The notes under the pieces are model-generated. The model searched no databases. It was not told the DNA's origin and worked only from the letters and a program-made list of their open reading frames with translations. Shown one piece after another: positions 6,428 to 9,618 of a DNA stretch of 9,618 bases; the stretch's first letter is position 1; each line of letters starts with the position of its first letter. The translations under genes and the position numbers were made by a program. The DNA comes from Candidatus Bathyarchaeota archaeon (lineage in GTDB: Archaea; Thermoproteota; Bathyarchaeia; TCS64): positions 1-9,618 of the forward strand of contig DUKA01000169.1 in the NCBI GenBank assembly GCA_013329615.1, in the 5' to 3' direction.

Positions 6428-7414
6428 ATGAAGCCCATCGGCATAGCAGGCACGGGTAGCCACGTCGCCCCAAAGGTGATGACGAACAAGGACTGGCTCA
6501 AACACGTCGAGACCAGCGACGAGTGGATATACACGAAGACCGGCATCAGGGAACGCCGCATTGCGGAGCCCGAGGTGGCGACGAGCGACCTCGCCGTCGA
6601 GGCAGCCAAGAAGGCGCTCACGGACGCCAAGGTCAAGGTCGAGGACGTGGGACTCATAGTCCTCGCCACAAGCAGCCCAGACGTGCCCCTAAGCGCCACC
6701 GCCTGCATTGTCCAGCACAAGCTCGGCGCCAAGAACGCCGCCGCCTTCGACGTGAACAACGTCTGCAGCGGCTTCGTTTACGGCCTTGACATAGGCTGGA
6801 AGATGGCGGCGGGTGACTCTTACAAGAACGTCCTCGTCATAGGCGCCGAGACGTATAGCAGGATTCTCAATTGGAAGGACAGGACTACGTGTGTCTTCTT
6901 CGGCGACGGTGCGGGCGCCGTCGTGCTCAACGAGTGTAAACCCGGTTCTGGGCTCCTGGCGTCCACCCTCTACGCCGACGGCTCGGGCCATAAGGTGATC
7001 GAGATACCCGCCGGTGGCACGCGTATGCACACGACACACGAGACACTCGACAAGGGTTTGAACTACTTCTTCATGGATGGAAAGGCGGTGTGGGACTTCG
7101 CCACGGTGAAGTTCCCCGAGTCCGTGCGAGAGGTTGTCGCCAAGGCCGGGCACAAGCTCGAGGACGTGGACGTGATAATTCCCCACCAGTCAAACGTCAA
7201 CATCATAAAGAAGAGCATGGAAGTGCTTGGGCTGCCGATGGAGAAGGCGTACTGCCACATCCACAAGTACGGCAACATGGCGGGCGCCAGCGTCCCCGTC
7301 GCCCTAGACGAGGCCATCAAGGAGGGCAAGGTGATGAAGGGCGACCTAGTCGTCACCTGTGGCTACGGCGGAGGCCTCGCATGGGGCGCGAACGTCTTCA
7401 TCTGGGACAAGTAA
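6428..7414 (+). CDS. fabH: Ketoacyl synthase III (FabH-like) condensing enzyme
   Basis: This 328-residue thiolase-fold enzyme has the complete KAS III triad: Cys113 in DVNNVCSGF, His253 in IPHQSNV, and Asn283 in KYGNMAGAS. TKTGIRERR at 36-44 and the C-terminal CGYGGGLAWGANV at 311-323 are also typical. FabH enzymes condense an acyl-CoA with a malonyl thioester. Most archaea lack a standard fatty acid synthase, so the physiological reaction could be another CoA-thioester condensation. It is not HMG-CoA synthase, which uses a Glu/Cys/His site and in archaea usually sits with a thiolase and a DUF35 protein; neither is seen here. The gene has its own TATA box 28 nt upstream. A class III CoA-transferase follows after 39 bases in the same direction, which suggests a shared acyl-CoA pathway. 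Confidence 0.9.
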   Translation: MKPIGIAGTGSHVAPKVMTNKDWLKHVETSDEWIYTKTGIRERRIAEPEVATSDLAVEAAKKALTDAKVKVEDVGLIVLATSSPDVPLSATACIVQHKLGAKNAAAFDVNNVCSGFVYGLDIGWKMAAGDSYKNVLVIGAETYSRILNWKDRTTCVFFGDGAGAVVLNECKPGSGLLASTLYADGSGHKVIEIPAGGTRMHTTHETLDKGLNYFFMDGKAVWDFATVKFPESVREVVAKAGHKLEDVDVIIPHQSNVNIIKKSMEVLGLPMEKAYCHIHKYGNMAGASVPVALDEAIKEGKVMKGDLVVTCGYGGGLAWGANVFIWDK

Positions 7415-7424
7415 TCCACCAACC

Positions 7425-7433
7425 CTAAATTTT
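7425..7433 (+). promoter_or_regulatory. Possible TATA element of the CoA-transferase gene
   Basis: CTAAATTTT is centred about 25 nt before the ATG at 7454 and no Shine-Dalgarno sequence precedes that ATG. It is a weaker match than the other TATA boxes here, so read-through from the KAS III gene is an alternative. Confidence 0.45.
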
Positions 7434-7453
7434 CGACGCGCATCATCTCCCCC

Positions 7454-8650
7454 ATGACAAACCCGCCGCCCCTACGGGGCATAAGGGTGCTAGACCTGAG
7501 CCGCGTACTCGCCGGCCCATTCTGCAGCATGACACTCGCCGACCTCGGCGCAGAGGTGATAAAGGTGGAGATGCCCGGCACGGGCGACGACACACGCGCC
7601 TACCCGCCATACATAGGCAAGCAGAGCAGCTACTTCATGTCCGCCAACAGGGGCAAGAAGAGCGTGACCCTCGACCTCAAGACGAAGGATGGGCAGGAGG
7701 TGCTGCATCGCCTCGCCGCCAAGTGCGACGTGGTCATAGAAAACTTCCGCCCAGGCGTCACATCCCGCCTCGCCGCCGACTACGAGACACTCAGCAAGAT
7801 CAACTCGCGCCTCATCTACTGCAGCATAAGCAGCTTCGGGCAGACTGGTCCCTACTCTGAGAAGCCCGGCTACGACCTGATCATTCAAGGCATGGGCGGA
7901 CTGATGGGGATAACCGGCGAGCCGGGCGGTCCGCCTGTGCGCATCGGTGTCGCCATAACCGATTTGGGCTCCGGCATGTGGGCGACCATAGCCATCCTCG
8001 CCGCGCTGCAGGCGCGTGCCCGAGACGGCAAGGGGCAGTACCTAGACATTTCGATGATGGACGGCAGCGTAGCGTGGATGACGTACGTGGCGGGCAACTA
8101 CTTCGCGACAGGCAAGTCGCCGCCCAAGATGGGCAGTGCCCACCCCAGTATAGTCCCCTATCAGGGATTCGTCACATCGGACGGTAAGAGCATCCTCCTC
8201 GGCGGGGGCAACGACCGTCTCTTCGTCAGCCTATGCGAGGGCCTCGGCATGCCCGAGTTACCCAAGGACCCCCAGTACGCGGGCAACGAGAACAGGGTGA
8301 AGAACAGGGTGGCGCTCATCCCCCTACTGGAGAAGCGGTTCAAGGAGAAGCCCCGGGACGAGTGGATCAGGATTCTTGAGGCTCTCGGTGTCCCCGTGGC
8401 CCCCGTCTACTCGATAGACGAGATATTCGCCGACGAACAGGTGCTCCACCGTGGGCTCCAGATCGATGTGCCTCACCCTGAGCTAGGCAAGGTGAAGCAG
8501 ATAGCCCCCGCGATCAGGATGTCGGAGACGCCCTGCGTCGTGGAGTTGCCGCCGCCCCTCCTCGGGGAGCACACCGACGAGGTCCTGAAGAGTATAGCGG
8601 GCTACACAGACGCCGAGATCAAGACTCTCCGCGACAAGAAGACCATATAG
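7454..8650 (+). CDS. Class III (CaiB/BaiF-type) acyl-CoA transferase
   Basis: This 398-residue protein is a full-length family III CoA-transferase. Such enzymes move CoA between carboxylic acids through an aspartyl-CoA mixed anhydride and form interlocked dimers. The N-terminal LRGIRVLDLSRVLAGPFCSM at residues 7-26 and LADLGAEVIKVE at 28-39 are the family's CoA-binding start. NRGKKSVTLDL at 65-75 and VVIENFRPG at 93-101 follow. The catalytic Asp is probably Asp170 in AITDLGSG, at nearly the same position as Asp169 of formyl-CoA transferase. GEHTDEVL near 376-383 is the usual C-terminal motif. Substrates cannot be told from sequence: carnitine, formate/oxalate, bile acid, and 2-hydroxy- or aromatic-acid enzymes share this fold. 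Its position after the KAS III gene suggests activation or recycling of an acyl group used in the same pathway. Confidence 0.92.
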   Translation: MTNPPPLRGIRVLDLSRVLAGPFCSMTLADLGAEVIKVEMPGTGDDTRAYPPYIGKQSSYFMSANRGKKSVTLDLKTKDGQEVLHRLAAKCDVVIENFRPGVTSRLAADYETLSKINSRLIYCSISSFGQTGPYSEKPGYDLIIQGMGGLMGITGEPGGPPVRIGVAITDLGSGMWATIAILAALQARARDGKGQYLDISMMDGSVAWMTYVAGNYFATGKSPPKMGSAHPSIVPYQGFVTSDGKSILLGGGNDRLFVSLCEGLGMPELPKDPQYAGNENRVKNRVALIPLLEKRFKEKPRDEWIRILEALGVPVAPVYSIDEIFADEQVLHRGLQIDVPHPELGKVKQIAPAIRMSETPCVVELPPPLLGEHTDEVLKSIAGYTDAEIKTLRDKKTI

Positions 8651-8652
8651 TC

Positions 8653-8681
8653 CCGGATACATACGGCGAAACAGTATCCGG
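8653..8681. repeat. 8-bp inverted repeat after the CoA-transferase gene
   Basis: CCGGATAC (8653-8660) and GTATCCGG (8674-8681) form a perfect inverted repeat with a 13-base loop. It starts 2 bases after the CoA-transferase stop and lies upstream of the response-regulator TATA box. It could be a 3'-end hairpin, an operator, or both. Its right arm shares two G bases with the left arm of the next inverted repeat. Confidence 0.5.
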
Positions 8682-8710
8682 CGTCTGGAAACCCTATATA
8701 AGCAGACGCC
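8680..8710 (+). promoter_or_regulatory. Response-regulator promoter: TATA box inside an inverted repeat
   Basis: GGCGTCTG (8680-8687) and CAGACGCC (8703-8710) form a perfect 8-bp inverted repeat. Its 15-base centre holds GGAAACC's distal part and the TATA box TATATAA (8695-8701). Transcription would begin near 8724. A protein bound to the two arms, or a cruciform, would block or shape access of TBP/TFB, so this is a good operator candidate. Confidence 0.55.
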
Positions 8711-8755
8711 GAGGACGGTGCCGGACCCGGGTTGGAACAAGTCGAGATAGCGGAG

Positions 8756-9151
8756 ATGCTGAACGTTCTCCTGATCGACGACGAGCCGATGCAGCTCAGC
8801 CTCATACCGCTCGTCATGAACCACTTCGATCCCAACCTCAAGGTAGAGGTCCTAGCCGACCCGAGCAAGGCGGTCGAGAAGGTCCTCAAGTTCCCATACG
8901 ACGTCGTCGTCGCCGACTACTCTATGCCCGAGGTGAACGGTCTGAGCCTGATCAAGGCGATAAAGGAGATCCGGGACATACCCTGCATCCTCTACACGGG
9001 GCGTGGGAACGACGAGCTCAAGATGGCGACGCTCGCGTGCGGCATCGACGATTACATAAAGAAGATCGATAACCCAAGCGAGTTCGGAATCCTCACGGGG
9101 CGCATAAGGGCGACCGTCAGACGCCACAGGGAGATGAAGAACTTCAAGTAG
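8756..9151 (+). CDS. Single-domain response regulator (receiver domain only)
   Basis: This is a 131-residue CheY-like receiver domain with no output domain. The acidic pair is Asp8-Asp9 (LLIDDEP), the phospho-acceptor is Asp54 (VVADYSMPE), the switch Thr is Thr81 in LYTGRG, and the conserved Lys is in DYIKK, residues 99-103. The TGRG and DYSMP motifs recall stand-alone receivers of archaeal His-Asp systems. The ATG at 8756 puts the first strand right at the N-terminus, as in relatives. An in-frame TTG at 8732 would add 8 residues and lies nearer the predicted transcription start, so it remains possible. No histidine kinase is in the window. The C-terminal tail is short and basic (RRHREMKNFK). 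The 3' end overlaps the convergent MFS gene by 8 bases. Confidence 0.88.
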   Translation: MLNVLLIDDEPMQLSLIPLVMNHFDPNLKVEVLADPSKAVEKVLKFPYDVVVADYSMPEVNGLSLIKAIKEIRDIPCILYTGRGNDELKMATLACGIDDYIKKIDNPSEFGILTGRIRATVRRHREMKNFK

Positions 9152-9618
9152 CCTGCTCGCCGTTTCGGGAGAGCATGTAGGCGAGGGGCAGCATCATCAA
9201 CGCGAGCACGGCGAGCAGCCTGTATAGGAGCGGTGGGCCCCAGATCTCAGCTATCGTGCCGCCGACCATCGGTCCGAGGCACATGCCGACGCCGTAGACG
9301 CCCTCGTGGAGCCCCATGGCCGCCCCGAGGCTGCCCTCGTCGCACCTCTTCGCTATGTAGTCGAGCATGAGGGGCGTCATTATCCCCGCGGCTATGCCGT
9401 AGAGGACGAGGGGAATGATGTACCCAACTAGGTCGGTGGCGTAGGAGAAGACAAGCATCCCTGCGAAGAGGAGCAGCGAGGCGAGGGAGATCGACCTGCG
9501 CGTCCCAAAGCGTATGAACCTCTCGGCGTTGAAGAAGCCGACGCCTCGCACGCCGTTTGTCATCGTGATCAGCAGCCCGACGAGGGCGGGGGCTAGGCCG
9601 ACGAGCTTGAGGTATCCC
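9144..9618 (-). CDS. MFS transporter, C-terminal half (5' end outside the window)
   Basis: The minus-strand frame is open to the window edge and 157 residues are visible, ending with a TGA complementary to 9144-9146. About five hydrophobic segments can be seen. The loop NAERFIRFGTRRS after the first one is the RxGRR-like loop of the major facilitator superfamily. MGLHEGVYGVGMCLGPMVGG matches the G-rich TM11 motif. This would be TM8 to TM12 of a 12-helix carrier, with the N-terminal half missing. The ATG complementary to 9563-9561 is internal, not the start. The substrate cannot be inferred. The general MFS assignment is good; a drug- or sugar-efflux type is only a guess. Confidence 0.82.
   Translation of the reverse strand, partial: GYLKLVGLAPALVGLLITMTNGVRGVGFFNAERFIRFGTRRSISLASLLLFAGMLVFSYATDLVGYIIPLVLYGIAAGIMTPLMLDYIAKRCDEGSLGAAMGLHEGVYGVGMCLGPMVGGTIAEIWGPPLLYRLLAVLALMMLPLAYMLSRNGEQAT

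Noticed and set aside
6428..7414. HMG-CoA synthase as the identity of the condensing enzyme
   Set aside because: The third catalytic residue is Asn283 in a KAS III motif, the C-terminus is FabH-like, and there is no neighbouring thiolase or DUF35 gene.
8732..8755. TTG at 8732 as the response-regulator start
   Set aside because: Relatives begin right at the first strand, which fits the ATG at 8756. The TTG is close to the predicted transcription start and cannot be fully excluded.

Overview
The window looks like chromosomal DNA of a GC-rich archaeon, perhaps of the TACK group; the phylum is inference. The evidence is the expression signals. Most genes have an archaeal TATA element whose centre lies about 25 to 33 nt before the start codon, and no Shine-Dalgarno sequence, which is the layout of leaderless transcripts. 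AGG (Arg) and ATA (Ile) codons are also used heavily. No rRNA, tRNA, CRISPR array, transposase or integrase is visible. Genes are tightly packed, and no gap reaches 300 bases.

The left half (1-5100) is dominated by three paralogues of one M19-type 'membrane dipeptidase' subfamily: 2-886 (cut by the window edge), 1485-2576 and 4009-5100. They are separated by unrelated genes: a YdeI/OmdA-family protein (892-1437), a membrane-anchored protein of unknown function (2633-3109), and a minus-strand flavodoxin plus 2[4Fe-4S] protein of the EFR1 type (3912-3115). The EFR1 gene is divergent from the third dipeptidase. All three paralogues have the two zinc-binding histidines of the family, but the bridging glutamate is replaced by glutamine. 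The two with a visible N-terminus also lack the His-x-Asp metal motif. They are therefore probably not ordinary binuclear dipeptidases.

The centre (5133-6354) holds a long TspO/MBR-like membrane protein on the minus strand and a DUF488 protein on the plus strand. Both appear to be transcribed from one shared, nearly symmetric TATA element about 28 nt from each start codon.

The right half (6428-9618) holds a FabH-like ketoacyl synthase (KAS III) and a class III CoA-transferase in the same orientation, which suggests acyl-CoA metabolism. A single-domain response regulator follows, whose TATA box sits inside an 8-bp inverted repeat. The C-terminal half of an MFS transporter converges on it with an 8-nt overlap and runs off the window.

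The genes do not form one obvious pathway. The most notable features are the triplicated non-canonical M19 family and the structured promoters at 5940-5961 and 8653-8710.
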